A stretch of DNA of 64,000 bases from Lysinibacillus sp. KCTC 33748 (GTDB taxonomy: Bacteria; Bacillota; Bacilli; Bacillales_A; Planococcaceae): the NCBI RefSeq assembly GCF_002237755.1, contig NZ_MWSJ01000027.1, forward strand, positions 1 through 64,000. Direction: 5' to 3'. Within the stretch, counting starts at the first letter, position 1. Every line of letters begins with the position of its first letter. A model generated the notes under the pieces. The model did not search any database, was not told where the DNA came from, and was given only the letters and a program-made list of their open reading frames with translations. Made by a program: the position numbers and the translations under genes. Below are positions 17,855 through 29,198 of this stretch, piece by piece.

Positions 17855-19318
17855 TTACCCTCTAGACTCTTGACTGTCATAACGGACTCGAATTTTCTGT
17901 ACTTGTAGCATATGAATGATCAATTCTAATACCATATTTTGGCACAGTTGGTTTGAATGAATAATTGATTCATCTTGTGCAGGTACTGCATCCGTAGTCT
18001 GAAATGTAGTATATTCAATATTTTGATTTATAAAGCCTTCAATAAATAATTTTCCCTTTAACGCTGTACATGTCCCATTATTTAATGATTGGGAAAACTG
18101 ACTAGGTACGAATCTACAATTGGTTAGTACTACCTCATTCGAGATATCTTTTACTCCCACAATTCCTTTGTCAATTTGAATAAATTCTTCAAGACATATT
18201 TCTATCTTATATTCCCCTACAACAACCGGAACTCTAATATGCATAACATCATCGGAAGCGTAAGAGTGATTATTTGTTTCTCCTTTTTTAATTGATTGTG
18301 TGTTATGTAAAGGAACTACAACTGATTTAGACGGATTACTCGTCTGATTATTTTTTTCATAAGTATCATTTTTCATTAAAAATATTATTTCATTAATTTT
18401 TGAGTGAACTAAACGACAATCGGGCTGTTCAGGATAATCGGTTGAAGTATTAAATAGTTTAGTTTCAAGTTGAGGGGTAAGTTGATTGTTTAAATCAAGA
18501 AAATCAAATGTATTTTTAACAACCTCACCACAAATAGGAGCATGAAGAAAATCATCAATTTCTATATGAGTAGAAATTAGACTTTTTTTGGTTATAGAAC
18601 ATATTTGTCCTTGCGCTGAACTAATAGATACACTAATATCACCTGTAGAATTGTTTTTCTCCATCTCTTCTGTATCAATATCTCCATCAACTTTAGAAGG
18701 GCTGTGTAGCTCGCTATTAGGATCTAAACGCACTGCAAGATCCTCTTCTTCTACAGGACCGGTTTCATCCGCCTCTTCATTATTACGGAGATCATTCATT
18801 TCATCCTCTACATCAACTTCAGAAGGGCTGTGTAGCTCGCCATTAGAATCTAAATGTGTTGCAAGATCCTTTTCTTCTACAAGACTGGTTTCATTCGCCT
18901 TTTCTTTATTACGGAGATCATTCATTTCATTCTCTACATCAACTTCAGAAGTGCCGTGTAGCTCGCCATTAGAATCTAAATGCGTTTCAAGATCCTCTTC
19001 TTCTACAGGACTGGTTTCATCCGCCTCTTCTTTATTAAGGGGATCGTTCATTTCATTCTCAACATCAATTTCAGGAGGAATGAGTAGCTCACTATCGGGA
19101 TTTAGATGCGTTGCAAGGCTGGTTTCATCTTTTTCTATAGCAAGGTCATTATTTTTAAAATCGACATTTAAAGAATATGAAATGTCACCTGTAGTATCTA
19201 GTTGAGGTGTATGATCTATCTTTTTCTTGGGTTTAATTTGATAATTACAATTGATGAAAACTTTTTGTTTGGAACTTATTTCTTTCATTTCTCTAAAATT
19301 AATCCATGGAGTTTTCAT
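17855..19318 (-). CDS. Long spore-surface-like protein with acidic 42-aa repeats
   Basis: 487 aa from ATG 19318 (MKTPWINF), chosen because GGAG lies 8 bases upstream; longer frames lack a site. Residues about 70-220 are four imperfect, very acidic 42-aa repeats (126 bp each) containing NGELH-S/T-EVDVENEMND-type sequence. After a spacer, the C-terminal ~140 residues (VPVVVGEYKIEI..., LTNCRFVP, KGKLFIEGFINQNIEY) match the same SPOCS-like domain as the flanking genes, but divergently. It has few basic repeats and no signal peptide. Function unknown; a spore coat or exosporium component is inferred. Confidence 0.7.
   Translation of the reverse strand: MKTPWINFREMKEISSKQKVFINCNYQIKPKKKIDHTPQLDTTGDISYSLNVDFKNNDLAIEKDETSLATHLNPDSELLIPPEIDVENEMNDPLNKEEADETSPVEEEDLETHLDSNGELHGTSEVDVENEMNDLRNKEKANETSLVEEKDLATHLDSNGELHSPSEVDVEDEMNDLRNNEEADETGPVEEEDLAVRLDPNSELHSPSKVDGDIDTEEMEKNNSTGDISVSISSAQGQICSITKKSLISTHIEIDDFLHAPICGEVVKNTFDFLDLNNQLTPQLETKLFNTSTDYPEQPDCRLVHSKINEIIFLMKNDTYEKNNQTSNPSKSVVVPLHNTQSIKKGETNNHSYASDDVMHIRVPVVVGEYKIEICLEEFIQIDKGIVGVKDISNEVVLTNCRFVPSQFSQSLNNGTCTALKGKLFIEGFINQNIEYTTFQTTDAVPAQDESIIHSNQLCQNMVLELIIHMLQVQKIRVRYDSQESRG
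18690..19110 (-). repeat. 126-bp tandem repeats within the coding region
   Basis: Equivalent positions recur at 18695, 18821, 18947 and 19073, exactly 126 bp apart, encoding 42-aa acidic units. The outer units are more diverged than the inner ones. Confidence 0.9.
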
Positions 19319-19702
19319 TCGTTCACTCCTAAATAATGTATTGACAAATAACGTGCAACAGGTGATTTGTAAAAAACTCCTAAGCATTTTTCCAGCCAAG
19401 ACAGCTTTTTGGTCAAATATTCAGACTTTATGCGTTATTCTTGAGAGACATGTTCAAAATCCGTTTCTTCAAGAAAACTCACACTATAACCCTTCTTCGT
19501 TTTTAATTCCATGAAATTCTTTTTTCTTTTATTTTGATCTAAGTGTTGCACTTATAATTACAATCCATTTTATGCATTACTTTTACTTTTGCCACTCGGT
19601 CATTTCCAAATCTCAGTAGAAATGCGTTTAAGTCGATTATTGAAATAGAAAATATCTATCTTTACCTTATTTTGTTTTCAACCCGATAATATATAGCAAA
19701 AA

Positions 19703-19741
19703 GGCAGTTAACAGTTCTATTCAATCAAACTGTCAACTGCC
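19703..19741 (-). terminator. Terminator of the third spore-surface-like gene
   Basis: GGCAGTTAACAGTT...AACTGTCAACTGCC stem followed on the minus strand by TTTTTGC; homologous to 16784-16822. Confidence 0.8.
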
Positions 19742-19806
19742 AAAATTCAAATATTGGATTTTCAATATCCCTCGAAACACCCGTTTTTATCTACTCGCTC
19801 CTCTAA

Positions 19807-20622
19807 TTAACAAGGATTAGAAGGAGGATCAGGTCTAACTGGTGGATCAGCAGGACTAACCGGTGGAGTCAATCCTGGTAAAACAGGAGTTATTACAGCA
19901 CTACCAGCTCCAAGGCGGACTTGTTGAACTTGCAGTACTTTTACTGTAAGATCTAGAACAATTTTTTCACGCAATGTGCGGAAAGTACCTTCAGGTGATG
20001 TCATAACTGGTGAAAAATCAAGTTCAAAGAAGTTTGCAGCAACTAACTCGCCAAATGGTTGCTCATTGTACTTCACTAGATTTTGGAAGAAAGCCTTATC
20101 CAATCGAGCATCCATTTGAGTACGTTCATTCAGGAAGTTCGCTTCAGCAAACTCGGAAATTCCGATGATTGGAGTAGTGCCTCCAAGTGTTTGTGGGAAA
20201 ATAAGTTCTGTAAAACCAGAAAACGGAACATCAGCAATTCTATCTTGTAGCGCTCCATTACATGCCGCTGAAGCATATTCTATATTTTTGCGAATATGCC
20301 CTGCTACAAACAATTTAGCTCTTGTTACCCTAAAAAAGTCAGTGTTATCAATACGTGCAAATCTAACCGGCACTAATTTAACTTGATTTAGGAAAACATT
20401 TTTTTTCACTCTTTTGATTTCAGTTGCTGCAGGATCCAGCGTAATATCTGATTCCACAACTATTTGAAGTGTTGGTTCTGCAAGTGCAACTGGAACTTTA
20501 ATAGTTGGTGCCGTAACCGGTGTAGCGGCTAGTATAGTAGCCTCACTATTTAATGGGATTTGTTCAGTTGATGTTACTGGACAAGGTGGCATTTGATTTT
20601 GATTTTCACATTGACCACTCAA
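19807..20622 (-). CDS. Spore-surface-like protein, CsxC/SPOCS-related, copy 2
   Basis: 271-aa near-twin of the protein at 16942-17709 with the same domain; it differs mainly at the N-terminus (MSGQCENQNQMPP) and by a longer Pro-rich C-terminus (PADPPVRPDPPSNPC) ending in Cys. The start is TTG 20622 after AGAGGGG; the nearby ATG is out of frame. Promoter block and terminator are also duplicated, so the whole transcription unit was copied. It is the first of three genes between rsmE and mtaB. Confidence 0.75.
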   Translation of the reverse strand: MSGQCENQNQMPPCPVTSTEQIPLNSEATILAATPVTAPTIKVPVALAEPTLQIVVESDITLDPAATEIKRVKKNVFLNQVKLVPVRFARIDNTDFFRVTRAKLFVAGHIRKNIEYASAACNGALQDRIADVPFSGFTELIFPQTLGGTTPIIGISEFAEANFLNERTQMDARLDKAFFQNLVKYNEQPFGELVAANFFELDFSPVMTSPEGTFRTLREKIVLDLTVKVLQVQQVRLGAGSAVITPVLPGLTPPVSPADPPVRPDPPSNPC

Positions 20623-20666
20623 AAAATTCCCCTCTTTTCATTTTGTAGTATTCGAGAGCTCTCAGT

Positions 20667-20700
20667 ATCAGAATATGTTGCAATTAAATCTATGAATGGA
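20667..20700 (-). promoter_or_regulatory. Conserved promoter region upstream of copy 2
   Basis: Minus strand ATAGATTTAATTGCAACATATTCT, given here only in part: ATAGATTTAAT then CATATTCT. It matches the block before copy 1 and contains a sporulation-type CATAnnnT box. Confidence 0.45.
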
Positions 20701-20838
20701 CGCGTATACTAGTTTTTTATTCATTTAAATAAAGGGGATTTTTGAGCTGAGGGATAAAAATGAACACAATGCCAGGTACTCACCGTTGTGATGCCTGATT
20801 TGACAATGTTCCTTCAATATGGGATTTCACTAAAAAAA

Positions 20839-20862
20839 CCGATTCAAAGTTTATTGAATCGG
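20839..20862 (-). terminator. Rho-independent terminator after rsmE
   Basis: CCGATTCAA/TTGAATCGG stem followed on the minus strand by seven T bases. Confidence 0.85.
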
Positions 20863-21003
20863 CTCTACTTATAGGATTACCTAATAAAAACAGTCATTGA
20901 ATGTAGTTTCTAAACCTTTGCACGACTGCCTATATATGCAAAAAAAAATGATGTTTACTCATTCATTGTGTGAAAATCTCTTTTAACAAGGCTAAACGCT
21001 GTG

Positions 21004-21741
21004 TCATTCAAATTCATACGATATTGCAGATAGCGCATAGAGTGGTGCCGTTTCTGCTCGTAAAATTCGGGGTCCTAAAGACATCGTTTGAGCACCTGCT
21101 TGAAGCAGGGCATCCGCTTCTTTTCGTGCAATGCCGCCTTCAGGACCAAAGATAATAAGAATAGATTTCGACTTCTTGTCATACACGTTTTTTAGCTTCT
21201 CTGCAAACCTTGTACGTTGTTTTGCTTTTGCATCCTCTTCATCCGCTATAAAAACGGCGTCGAAATTGCCTACTTGTTCTACTAGCTGTTTAAAAGAAAT
21301 CGGTTCATATATTTCTGGGATATGTGTACGATGGGATTGCTCAGCTGCCTCTTTTGCAATTTTTTGTAGACGCTCTTGCTTTTTGGCACCTTTCTTTTTA
21401 TCCCATTTAACGATGGAACGCTCCGCTTCAAATGGCAACAAGGCAAACATTCCAAGCTCTGTCGCCTTTTGTGTAATCAGTTCTAACTTATCGCCCTTCG
21501 GCAACCCACATGCCACTGTTACATGGACAGGTAACTCTGGTGAAGGAACGATTTCACCCGTAGTTTGAACGTGTACCTCATCCCCTTCAAAGGCTGAAAT
21601 TTCACAAATATGAGCAGTATTTTGTGCGACAACTACGATTTTGTCGCCCTCTTTCATACGCATTACTCGTTCAATATGTCGGGCATCTTCTCCGCTAATT
21701 CTTGCTTCCGCTATGGCTGTCTCAATAAAATATCGCTGCAT
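21004..21741 (-). CDS. rsmE: 16S rRNA m3U1498 methyltransferase RsmE
   Basis: SPOUT-class methyltransferase modifying U1498 of 16S rRNA (245 aa; B. subtilis yqeU). An N-terminal PUA-like domain is followed by the SPOUT knot with the typical GPEGG (about residue 200) and the LGPRILRAETAPLYAL segment near the C-terminus. Lies downstream of prmA with a terminator-like hairpin between them. Confidence 0.96.
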   Translation of the reverse strand: MQRYFIETAIAEARISGEDARHIERVMRMKEGDKIVVVAQNTAHICEISAFEGDEVHVQTTGEIVPSPELPVHVTVACGLPKGDKLELITQKATELGMFALLPFEAERSIVKWDKKKGAKKQERLQKIAKEAAEQSHRTHIPEIYEPISFKQLVEQVGNFDAVFIADEEDAKAKQRTRFAEKLKNVYDKKSKSILIIFGPEGGIARKEADALLQAGAQTMSLGPRILRAETAPLYALSAISYEFE

Positions 21742-21776
21742 TTAAAACCGTACTCCTTTCTAGAAAGAAGAGAAAA

Positions 21777-21811
21777 CGCCAAATCACAAGCACTCGGCTT
21801 CCGATTTGGCG
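21777..21811 (-). terminator. Terminator-like hairpin between prmA and rsmE
   Basis: CGCCAAATCa/cGATTTGGCG stem followed on the minus strand by TTTTCTCTTC. It probably attenuates rather than fully ends the dnaJ-prmA transcript. Confidence 0.7.
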
Positions 21812-21825
21812 CTTCCTCAGTCCAC

Positions 21826-22767
21826 TTATTGTGGTCGACGGGCAATGATTGCTACCCAATCTTCCATTAATAATACTTCTTCGATTACAAAGCCTGAAGC
21901 TTCTAGTGCTGCTTTTACATCATCACGTTTTGCGGCAATGATGCCTGAAGTGACATATAATCCACCCGGTTTAACAATTGAAAATGCATCGTCAGTAAAG
22001 GACATAATAATTTCTGCTAAAATATTAGCCACAACGACATCAGCTGGTTCCTTTACAGTGTCCAATAAGTTCCCATGGAATACTGATACTTTATCATCCA
22101 CTTTATTTAATGCAACATTTTCTTGTGCTGAACGTACAGCTACTTCGTCTAAATCAAGTGCATGCACGCTCTTAGCACCTAGTAAGGCTGCACCGATTGA
22201 TAAAACGCCCGAACCCGTTCCGATATCGATAACCAAATCTTCCTCTTTTACAACCTTCTCAAGCCCCTGTAAACACATAACAGTTGTAGGGTGTGTTCCT
22301 GTACCGAAAGCCATACCAGGATCTAATTCAATAATTAGTTCGTCTGTTGTTACTGGTACATATTCTTCCCATGTTGGTACGATTGTAAAGCGTTCAGAAA
22401 TTTTTACAGGATGATAGTATTGCTTCCATGCTGTTGCCCAATCTTCCTCGTTAACTTCCACAATCGAAACAACATTTTCACCAATATCGATGTTGAAGTT
22501 CGTTAGATTCGTTATAGCCGCCTTAATTTCTTCGACTGTTTCATTTAAAAAACTAGACTCCGATAAGTAAGCCTTAACAATAACACCATCTTTCGGAAAA
22601 TCTGCTTCATTTAGCGCATAAATTTCACCATACTGATCTTCTCGTGGCTTCGCAAATTCTGCAGAATCCTCAATAACCACACCACTTGCCCCTGCTTCAT
22701 GCAAAATATTCGAAATTGCTTCTACCGCTTCATTTTTTGTATGAATGGATAATTCTGACCACTTCAC
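21826..22767 (-). CDS. prmA: Ribosomal protein L11 methyltransferase
   Basis: SAM-dependent trimethylation of ribosomal protein L11 (313 aa). The SAM-binding motif [12 protein letters not shown] is at about residues 180-191 and the catalytic region VVANILAE near 247. The gene follows dnaJ by 21 bp, the common Bacillota order dnaJ-prmA-rsmE. Confidence 0.96.
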   Translation of the reverse strand: MKWSELSIHTKNEAVEAISNILHEAGASGVVIEDSAEFAKPREDQYGEIYALNEADFPKDGVIVKAYLSESSFLNETVEEIKAAITNLTNFNIDIGENVVSIVEVNEEDWATAWKQYYHPVKISERFTIVPTWEEYVPVTTDELIIELDPGMAFGTGTHPTTVMCLQGLEKVVKEEDLVIDIGTGSGVLSIGAALLGAKSVHALDLDEVAVRSAQENVALNKVDDKVSVFHGNLLDTVKEPADVVVANILAEIIMSFTDDAFSIVKPGGLYVTSGIIAAKRDDVKAALEASGFVIEEVLLMEDWVAIIARRPQ

Positions 22768-22788
22768 GTAGCTCCTCAGCTCCTCTAA

Positions 22789-23895
22789 TTATTCACCTTG
22801 GAATTTTTTCTTAATTTTATCGAATAGTGTGCTTCCTTGCTCTTCAGGAATATCACCACTGATTTCCGCAAATTCACGTAGTAATTGCTTTTGTTTTTCT
22901 GTTAATTTTTCTGGCGTTACAACTTTTACTGTTACATATTGATTCCCTGTGCCATAGCCATGGACGTTTTTGACACCTTTGTCTTTTAGACGGAATTGTG
23001 CACCTGACTGTGTTCCCGCTGGAATACGTAGTTTTACTTTCCCATGAACAGTCGGAACTTCAATTTCATCACCAAGAGCTGCTTGTGGGAATGTCAGTTT
23101 TAGTTCGAAATAAATATCATCGCCATCACGCTCAAACTCTTTATGTCCTTGAACGCGGAACATAATATATAAATCCCCCGCAGGTCCTCCATTTATACCT
23201 GGCTCACCTTGACCAGACACACGAATTTGCTGACCATCGTCAACACCTGCTGGAATGTTAACTTTGATTTTCTTACGTTGTTGAACTTTCCCTTCACCAC
23301 GACAAGTAGAACATTTTTCTTTAATGATTTTACCTGCACCTTGACATGTAGAACAAGTACGACGATTCATCATACGGCCAAATGGTGTATCTACTGCCTG
23401 ATTTACTTGACCTGCACCTTGACATGTTGAACATGTCTCAGGATCAGTACCCGGTTTTGCACCTGAACCTTGGCAAGTATTACATTCTTCATCTTTAGGA
23501 ATTTCGATTTCTGTTTCTTTTCCGAAAATTGCTTCCTCAAACGAAATATTCATACGATATTGAAGGTCATCACCTTTGCGTGGTGCATTCGGGTCCTGAC
23601 GGCGACCGCCACCACCAAAGAATGAACTGAAAATATCCTCGAAGCCGCCAAAGCCGCCGCCTCCGAAGCCTGCATTTGGATCCTCGTGGCCAAATTGATC
23701 ATAGCGTGCTTTTTTCTGATCGTCACTTAATACTTCATAAGCTTCAGCGATTTCTTTGAATTTTTCATCTGCACCTGGCTCTTTATTAAGGTCAGGATGG
23801 TATTGCTTTGATAATTTACGGTATGCTTTTTTAATTTCATCTTTAGAAGCCGATTTCGTTAAACCAAGCACCTCGTAGTAATCGCGTTTCTCCAT
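22789..23895 (-). CDS. dnaJ: Chaperone DnaJ (Hsp40)
   Basis: Type I J-protein co-chaperone that stimulates DnaK ATPase (368 aa). The J-domain HPD motif is at about residue 33, followed by a Gly/Phe-rich linker (about 75-110), four CxxCxGxG zinc repeats (138-205 region) and the C-terminal substrate domain. It is 237 bp downstream of dnaK with a terminator between, so expression is probably partly uncoupled. Confidence 0.98.
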   Translation of the reverse strand: MEKRDYYEVLGLTKSASKDEIKKAYRKLSKQYHPDLNKEPGADEKFKEIAEAYEVLSDDQKKARYDQFGHEDPNAGFGGGGFGGFEDIFSSFFGGGGRRQDPNAPRKGDDLQYRMNISFEEAIFGKETEIEIPKDEECNTCQGSGAKPGTDPETCSTCQGAGQVNQAVDTPFGRMMNRRTCSTCQGAGKIIKEKCSTCRGEGKVQQRKKIKVNIPAGVDDGQQIRVSGQGEPGINGGPAGDLYIMFRVQGHKEFERDGDDIYFELKLTFPQAALGDEIEVPTVHGKVKLRIPAGTQSGAQFRLKDKGVKNVHGYGTGNQYVTVKVVTPEKLTEKQKQLLREFAEISGDIPEEQGSTLFDKIKKKFQGE

Positions 23896-24070
23896 GATTC
23901 ACACTCCGCTCTTTTTGCATAAAATCTATTGTATCATGCAGTTAAAAAAACTGCCTCTATTTTATTACTAATTATTCATTAAAAATGTTGCATCACATGT
24001 TTTTAACTCTTTTCTCTTAAATACCCTACGCCACTAGACAATTAAATGGGCATAACTTATAGCAGTAAAT

Positions 24071-24108
24071 AAAGAGAAAAGCCAAAGCCGCAAGCGGTCT
24101 TTGGCTTC
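24071..24108 (-). terminator. Terminator between dnaK and dnaJ
   Basis: GCCAAAG-CCGC-AAG-CGG-CTTTGGC type stem followed on the minus strand by TTTTCTCTTT. Confidence 0.8.
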
Positions 24109-24132
24109 TTCACTTAACTGTGTTACTTACTA

Positions 24133-25983
<1,851 letters not shown>

Positions 25984-26049
25984 CTATTATTGAAACGCAA
26001 ATGATGCGTTTTCTAACTAATAATTGTAATTAACTAAATAGTACTAAGT

Positions 26050-26622
26050 CTATTCGTTCACAGATACCATCGTTGGGCGTAATACGCGATCCTTTAATAT
26101 ATAACCTTTTTGAAGCTCGCGTAAAACAACACCAGTCTCTTTTTCACTATCTTGCTCCTGCATAACAGCTTGGTGAACATTTGGATCAAATTGCTCACCT
26201 TCAGCTTTAATAATTTGCAAGCCTTCCTTCTCAGTTGCTTCGATCAGAGAACGGTACACCATTTCAATACCTTTTACGATAGAAGCCGTTTCTTCTGAAG
26301 TCGCTTCAACTTGTAAGGCACGCTCAAAATTATCAATGACTGGCAGTAAATCTGACAGTAAAGTTTGAGCACGATACTTTTCAGCAGCCTCACGATCAAG
26401 TTGGTTGCGACGACGAATATTATCGAAGTCAGCGCGTAAACGTATATGACGGTTTTCCTCATCGTCTAGCTTTGCTTGTAACTCAGCTAGCTTTGCTTCG
26501 TACTGTTCTTCGATTGTTAATTCGACTTCTTGTTCTTCTACTTTAACTTCTGTTTCTTCTACTTCATTTTCAGCTTGTACGTCTTCTTGTACAAGGTCTT
26601 TGTTTTCAGTTGTTTCCGTCAC
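26050..26622 (-). CDS. grpE: Nucleotide exchange factor GrpE
   Basis: 190-aa cofactor that releases ADP from DnaK. It has an acidic N-terminus, a long coiled coil (about 35-100) containing [12 protein letters not shown], and a beta domain ending in [10 protein letters not shown]. 18 bp after hrcA, 78 bp before dnaK. Confidence 0.98.
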   Translation of the reverse strand: MTETTENKDLVQEDVQAENEVEETEVKVEEQEVELTIEEQYEAKLAELQAKLDDEENRHIRLRADFDNIRRRNQLDREAAEKYRAQTLLSDLLPVIDNFERALQVEATSEETASIVKGIEMVYRSLIEATEKEGLQIIKAEGEQFDPNVHQAVMQEQDSEKETGVVLRELQKGYILKDRVLRPTMVSVNE

Positions 26623-26640
26623 TTGAAATCCTCCTCATTA

Positions 26641-27669
26641 TCAATCACTACGATTCTTCGTAAAGGCTTGTGTTAAATCCATGCGCATTACATCTAGTAA
26701 AGCAACAACACGTTTATAATCCATTCGTGTTGGACCAATAATTGCTATAGCCCCTTGCTGTTCTTCACCAATAGAATAAGTGGTCGTAATGACACTACAG
26801 TTTTCCATTTCTAGTTGTTTATTTTCCGAGCCTATACGAATATGAATGCCCGATTCATTAGGATGGAAGAGCGATTGCACTTGGCTAGTCGTTTCCATTA
26901 AGTCCAAAATCATACGGACTTTATTTAAATCGTGGAATTCCGGTTGGTTGAACATATTTGTTTTACCACCATAGAAAACTTTACTTTCCGAATTATGCAT
27001 CGTCGCTGTCACGAGAGAGCGAATAAAATCATCCGCTGATTGAACATGCTGTTGTAATACTGTTAGCACTTCAGCTTCGAGTTTTTTATGAATATCTTCT
27101 AATGACTCACCAACTAGACGTTCATTTAAGATATTAACCATTTTCTCTAAATCAGAAGCGGTAAAATTAGGAGGTAAACTAAACATGCGATTTTCAACAT
27201 GTCCATTATTCGTTACGATAATCGCTACTGCTGCATCGCTAGAAAGTGGCACAATTGAAAATCGTTTAACACGATGTCTTTGGACATCTGGTCCTAAAAG
27301 AATCGATGTATACGATGTCAGCTCCGATAAAATATTGGCCGACTTTCTGATAATATGCTCTACTTCTACTAAGCGATCGTTAAAAATTGATTGGATTTGC
27401 TGAATGTCCCTCGAATTAATGCCTTGAGGGCTCAACAAATGATCTACATAAAATCTATAACCCTTTTCCGAAGGCACTCGACCAGAGGAAGTGTGCGTTT
27501 TTTCCAAGAAGCCTAATTCCTCTAAATCCGCCATTTCATTTCGAATTGTGGCTGGACTAAATGTAATCTCTTGCTTGTTGGAGATTTGGCGAGAACCTAC
27601 CGGCTGTGCAAACATAATAAAGTCGTCTACTATAGCTTGCAATATTTGTAATTGCCGATTTGTTAGCAT
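26641..27669 (-). CDS. hrcA: Heat-inducible transcription repressor HrcA
   Basis: Repressor of class I heat-shock genes that binds CIRCE. N-terminal winged helix (LTNRQLQILQAIVDDF; ATIRNEMADLEELGFL near 48-63) and a GAF-like C-terminal region. Start ATG 27669 (342 aa) was chosen by homology of MLTNRQLQIL and a GAGGTG site; longer frames run into the CIRCE element. Autoregulated, as CIRCE sits directly upstream. Confidence 0.98.
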   Translation of the reverse strand: MLTNRQLQILQAIVDDFIMFAQPVGSRQISNKQEITFSPATIRNEMADLEELGFLEKTHTSSGRVPSEKGYRFYVDHLLSPQGINSRDIQQIQSIFNDRLVEVEHIIRKSANILSELTSYTSILLGPDVQRHRVKRFSIVPLSSDAAVAIIVTNNGHVENRMFSLPPNFTASDLEKMVNILNERLVGESLEDIHKKLEAEVLTVLQQHVQSADDFIRSLVTATMHNSESKVFYGGKTNMFNQPEFHDLNKVRMILDLMETTSQVQSLFHPNESGIHIRIGSENKQLEMENCSVITTTYSIGEEQQGAIAIIGPTRMDYKRVVALLDVMRMDLTQAFTKNRSD

Positions 27670-27683
27670 GATCATCACCTCTG

Positions 27684-27710
27684 TTAGCACTCAACTAAGA
27701 GGAGTGCTAA
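27684..27710. promoter_or_regulatory. CIRCE operator
   Basis: Perfect TTAGCACTC-N9-GAGTGCTAA, the HrcA binding site, between promoter and hrcA start. Confidence 0.97.
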
Positions 27711-27720
27711 TACTATTATT

Positions 27721-27749
27721 AAGTTATCAAATCCTACATTTTATGTCAA
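27721..27749 (-). promoter_or_regulatory. Sigma-A promoter of the hrcA operon
   Basis: Minus strand TTGACA, 16 bases, TAACTT, placing CIRCE at or just after the transcription start. Confidence 0.7.
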
Positions 27750-27758
27750 CGATATCGC

Positions 27759-28904
27759 TCAATCTTCTAGTAAAAATTGTTGAAATACTTCATTCCCTAC
27801 AAAACGACCTTTTCGAGTAAGGCGAATTCCTTTAGTATCATGCTCCAATAGACCTTCTGAAACTAATTTTTCTATGATATGTGAGTAATGCCTATGCATG
27901 GATTCATTAAATTTTTCTTCATATATAGTGTGTGTAATTCCTTCCGTTTTACGCAGCCCTAAAAACATTTGCTCTTCACATTTTTCTTTCTCTGTTACAA
28001 CATGTTCATATACAATTGGTAGTTCTCCTGCATTTACTGTATCCATATACTTTTTCAATGGTCCATGATTTGAATATCGCACACCTGCTAGATATCCATG
28101 AGCACCCGCACCAAAGCCTGCATATTCATCGTTTTCCCAGTAAATTTTGTTATGTGTAGAACTGAAACCAGATTGAGCAAAGTTACTAATTTCATATTGA
28201 TGAAGTCCATGTACCTCCATCTGGTTCATTAACACCTCATACATATCTGCTTCAAGATCTTCAGTTGGTAAATGAAGCTTACCTTTTGTGTATTGATTAT
28301 AAAAAATCGTTTTCGGTTCAACGATTAGTGAATAAGCGGAATAATGTGGTATATCAAGCGCGAACGCTTTTTCTAAAGTATCCTTCCATTGTGCCATCGT
28401 TTGTCCTGGCAAACCGTACATTAAATCCAAACTAATGTTTCTAAAACCTACCTTTTTCGCTAAGTCAATTGTTTCATAGACATGATTGTTGCTATGTGTA
28501 CGGCCAATCTTTTTTAACAACTCTTGATTAAAGGATTGCACACCCATGCTTATGCGATTTACACCACCAGCAAATAATGCTTGTAATTTTGCTTCTGATA
28601 GCTCGTCCGGATTGGCCTCTGACGTAAACTCCGTCACACTGTCCATTGGAATGTACGTACGGATAAGTTCAAGAAGTCTCTCTAGTTGTTGCGGCGTTAA
28701 TGCTGTTGGTGTACCGCCACCAAGAAATATCGTTTCGATTTTTTTAAAACTTTCAGGATATTTTTTAGTCGCAAGCTCCATCTCCTTGCCAAGCATTTCT
28801 ATATATTCATCAACTGGTTGATTTTTAAAATAAAATTTATTGAAATCGCAATAGTTGCAAATTTGATGACAAAAAGGAATATGAATGTAAACACCTCGTG
28901 CCAT
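27759..28904 (-). CDS. hemW: Heme chaperone HemW (radical SAM)
   Basis: Coproporphyrinogen-III-oxidase-like radical SAM protein (HemW/HemN-like), thought to deliver heme. The cluster motif CHQICNYC is at residues 12-19 and GGGTPT near 75. Start ATG 28904 (MARGVYIHIPF, 381 aa) follows AAGAAGGG; upstream frame is ignored. B. subtilis has lepA upstream; here a ChrA gene is found instead. Confidence 0.95.
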   Translation of the reverse strand: MARGVYIHIPFCHQICNYCDFNKFYFKNQPVDEYIEMLGKEMELATKKYPESFKKIETIFLGGGTPTALTPQQLERLLELIRTYIPMDSVTEFTSEANPDELSEAKLQALFAGGVNRISMGVQSFNQELLKKIGRTHSNNHVYETIDLAKKVGFRNISLDLMYGLPGQTMAQWKDTLEKAFALDIPHYSAYSLIVEPKTIFYNQYTKGKLHLPTEDLEADMYEVLMNQMEVHGLHQYEISNFAQSGFSSTHNKIYWENDEYAGFGAGAHGYLAGVRYSNHGPLKKYMDTVNAGELPIVYEHVVTEKEKCEEQMFLGLRKTEGITHTIYEEKFNESMHRHYSHIIEKLVSEGLLEHDTKGIRLTRKGRFVGNEVFQQFLLED

Positions 28905-29127
28905 AGCTATCCCTTCTTTCTCGTTAGTCTTTTTCCATTTCCTCATTATAAACAATCGTGACAGGGAACGCCATGAATCCAACCAGTTAAAATAACTAAA
29001 TCAAAACTAAATGGTTTGGACATTATTTATCTATAACAATTGCATGACAGCAATCCTGCTGGACATGTTTTAAAGTTAAGAAGCTGTACACACTTTATTT
29101 AAATAGCCAACTTTCACAAAAAAAATA

Positions 29128-29151
29128 AAACCCACTGCAACAAGTGGGTTT
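29128..29151 (-). terminator. Rho-independent terminator after chrA
   Basis: AAACCCACT/AGTGGGTTT stem with T-rich minus-strand downstream. Confidence 0.8.
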
Positions 29152-29198
29152 GATTCATCGAGAAAGGAATAAATGCATATCAATATATTTTTGTGTAC

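Larger units (their letters stand above)
20623..21003. other. Spacer between rsmE and the spore-surface genes
   Basis: Contains the duplicated promoter block (20667-20700), a GCCAGGTACTCACC stretch near 20770, and the rsmE terminator. No gene recognised. Confidence 0.5.

Noticed and set aside
18588-19205. 205-aa serine-rich frame on the plus strand
   Set aside because: It is the antisense shadow of the acidic repeats in the minus-strand gene; its own repeats are a consequence of those.
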